Of a DNA stretch of 24,134 nt, positions 22,968-24,134 are shown piece after piece; position 1 is the first letter of the stretch; each line of letters begins with the position of its first letter. The translations under genes were made by a program, and so were the position numbers. The notes beneath the pieces were generated by a model, which ran no database searches, was not told the DNA's origin, and saw only the letters and a program-made list of their open reading frames with translations. The stretch is from Deltaproteobacteria bacterium (GTDB lineage Bacteria > Myxococcota_A > JAADFL01): assembly GCA_013152945.1 (NCBI GenBank), contig JAADFL010000091.1, positions 1 to 24,134 on the forward strand, in the 5' to 3' direction.

Positions 22968-23675
22968 TCAATCCGAAGATATTGCCTCAGCGTCCATTGT
23001 CCAGGAGAGATCGCATGGAAGCTTGGCAAAAATTCCCGTGCAATCGCCCTGCCTCGCCGCATAGTGGACCGAGACCTCACCACCCAGTTTGCCCGGTGTC
23101 GGGATGGATACGATGGAATCGGTCTTGTTCACGCTGCAGTTTCCACCCGCATTGTACAGATACATCCAGCTCCAGGTGCATGCCCCTGTTTCATCGATAA
23201 CACAACTGTCCTGGTAATTCTTGGAAGGAGTAGCCACTATTTTCGAATCCAGGTAGAAACTAATCCTTCCATGGAATACCTTGTAACTGAACTCGAACTG
23301 TACATTGTCAAAGCTGCTGTCCAGGCCCGGAAAACATGTATTTTCTTTAATTTTCAATGTCCCTTGGTATTTTGGAAAGCTGTTCCACCCCTGGTCGCCC
23401 CATGTGCCTGTCCATCCTTCCAATGAATCGCATCCTGCATTGACGAGCTGGTACATGTTGTTACATGAAAGCTTCGAGAACTCATCAAGCCCTGTTGCAT
23501 GGAGACAGTCACCCTTGCATGGCGATCCACTGTATTCCATTCCACAGTCCGCCATCCTCGAACAGATTTTTGAGCAATATTCTCCGCACCTTCCATTATC
23601 ATCATCACCACCGCAACCGGGCACGAAAAACAGTACGGCAAAAAACAACATCGATATCATCTTGTTGATGTTCAT
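22968..23675 (-). CDS. cysteine-rich lipoprotein, function unknown
   Basis: A 235-residue secreted lipoprotein. The signal peptide MNINKMISMLFFAVLFFVPG ends in the lipobox-like VPG-Cys21. An acidic GGDDDNG linker follows, which disfavours inner-membrane retention under the usual +2 Asp rule because +2 here is Gly. Then comes a cysteine cluster (CGEYCSKICSRMADC and on to CKGDC), a style common in Myxococcota-like lipoproteins. The C-terminal half, with WTGTWGDQGWNSFPKYQ and a beta-rich stretch, has no family I recognise. The start is the ATG at 23675, with AGGGGG 9 bases upstream; a codon 27 bases earlier would spoil the signal peptide. It is the first gene of the lipase/phosphotransferase/GH4 unit. 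Confidence 0.85.
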   Translation of the reverse strand: MNINKMISMLFFAVLFFVPGCGGDDDNGRCGEYCSKICSRMADCGMEYSGSPCKGDCLHATGLDEFSKLSCNNMYQLVNAGCDSLEGWTGTWGDQGWNSFPKYQGTLKIKENTCFPGLDSSFDNVQFEFSYKVFHGRISFYLDSKIVATPSKNYQDSCVIDETGACTWSWMYLYNAGGNCSVNKTDSIVSIPTPGKLGGEVSVHYAARQGDCTGIFAKLPCDLSWTMDAEAISSD

Positions 23676-23713
23676 CAGTCCGTACCCCCTACATCGACCC
23701 ATTCATAATTTGA

Positions 23714-23743
23714 AATCTAGGACAAAATGAAGTGATGCGTCAA
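23714..23743 (-). promoter_or_regulatory. promoter for the lipoprotein/lipase/phosphotransferase/GH4 unit
   Basis: On the minus strand TTGACG (23743-23738) is followed after 18 bases by TAGATT (23719-23714). The predicted start of transcription lies about 30 bases before the lipoprotein ATG. The adjacent frame on the plus strand reads through this site, which argues against its being coding there. Confidence 0.5.
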
Positions 23744-23842
23744 GCAAACGAAGCACAATCCTGCGCCTTGAAGCTTTTTGATTTTCGGCAAAAAGCATAT
23801 TGGGCGCTTTTTTCACGGGTTTGGTGTCAAAGCCGAGTCAAT

Positions 23843-24134
23843 ATGTCAGTAGGGTTGTGTTCATGCGACAGACGCGACTTTATAGAAATACGATTTGACG
23901 GTTCAAGAGAAAACATCAGTGAAAGCGATGCAAGTTCAGACGGTGGAGCAGATTCACTCGAGGAGGATGTTGATGGTGATGGCATTTTATTGGAAATGGG
24001 GGAAATAAAAAGAATTGAAAAATCAGATGACTTGTCGGATTCCATTGATGGTTATGACATTGATGTTTCAGAAACAACATGTTCAAAGGGTGTATCGGAA
24101 AAGGGACTGATAATAAAGACAGATTCCGACCTGG
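23843..24134 (+). CDS. partial acidic ORF, runs off the window; function unknown
   Basis: The plus-strand frame from an ATG at 23843 stays open to the window end (97 codons and one base). It opens SVGLCSCDRRDFIEIRFDG and then becomes very rich in Asp, Glu and Ser (SLEEDVDGDG, IEKSDDLSDSIDGYDIDVSE). The same frame is open back to 23714, with an earlier ATG at 23735, but that part overlaps the minus-strand promoter and looks less protein-like. No good ribosome site precedes either codon. Base composition is more A+T-rich than the neighbouring genes. It may be the start of a disordered or linker-rich protein, or a low-complexity open frame without function. Confidence 0.4.
   Translation, partial: MSVGLCSCDRRDFIEIRFDGSRENISESDASSDGGADSLEEDVDGDGILLEMGEIKRIEKSDDLSDSIDGYDIDVSETTCSKGVSEKGLIIKTDSDL

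Noticed and set aside
1-24134. Mobile elements, CRISPR arrays, tRNA or rRNA genes
   Set aside because: Reading through by eye I found no regularly spaced repeats, no transposase or integrase motifs and no tRNA-like cloverleaf. A tRNA or Rfam scan would be needed to exclude small RNAs fully.

Overview
The window looks like a chromosomal segment of a Gram-negative bacterium with moderate G+C. An uncultured deltaproteobacterial-type lineage (Myxococcota/Desulfobacterota-like) fits best, but this is inferred from gene content only. The pointers are a PilZ protein of the myxobacterial type, an LpxH-like lipid A phosphoesterase (implying LPS), a cysteine-rich lipoprotein, a bacterial GH3-family adenylating enzyme and a MoxR/DUF58 cluster. 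No rRNA, tRNA, CRISPR array, transposase, integrase or phage gene is visible. Coding density is high, and genes within a transcription unit typically overlap by 1-44 bases or nearly touch. GTG and TTG starts are common; several starts here were moved to match a Shine-Dalgarno sequence.

Layout. (1) 1-2.7 kb: a PilZ protein (+), a possible frameshifted remnant on the minus strand, then a cation diffusion facilitator and a putative class-I-glutamine-amidotransferase-fold protein as a minus-strand pair. (2) 2.8-4.0 kb: a saccharopine-dehydrogenase-like oxidoreductase (+), which overlaps tail-to-tail with the next unit. (3) 10.7-4.0 kb, minus strand: a translationally coupled six-gene unit. In order it encodes an RsmB/NOP2-like protein with a lysine-rich tail and no catalytic cysteines, a polytopic membrane protein, a DUF4129-like membrane protein, a DUF4350 protein, a MoxR AAA+ ATPase and a DUF58 protein. 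(4) 11.0-12.6 kb, plus strand: a GIDE-like domain protein, an LpxH-like phosphoesterase and a small DUF6485 cysteine-rich protein. (5) 16.5-12.7 kb, minus strand: a GH3 enzyme, a WalJ/YycJ-like metallo-beta-lactamase-fold hydrolase and adenylosuccinate lyase (purB). (6) 17.0-18.3 kb: an AmpG-like MFS transporter (+). (7) 23.7-18.3 kb, minus strand: a cysteine-rich lipoprotein, a monoglyceride-lipase-like hydrolase, a PEP-synthase/rifampicin-phosphotransferase-like phosphotransferase and a GH4 glycosidase-like protein. (8) 23.8 kb to the end: an acidic partial ORF running off the window.

Two units deserve most attention. In the first, an apparently dead RNA m5C methyltransferase homologue, which has also lost its SAM-binding loop, is coupled to the widespread but poorly understood MoxR-DUF58-DUF4350-DUF4129 membrane module. 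In the second, a three-domain ATP-grasp/phosphohistidine phosphotransferase lacking the PEP-synthase TIM barrel is coupled to a GH4-family protein with an altered nucleotide-binding loop, a lipase and a lipoprotein. The rest is mostly housekeeping (purB, lipid A synthesis, metal efflux, transport).
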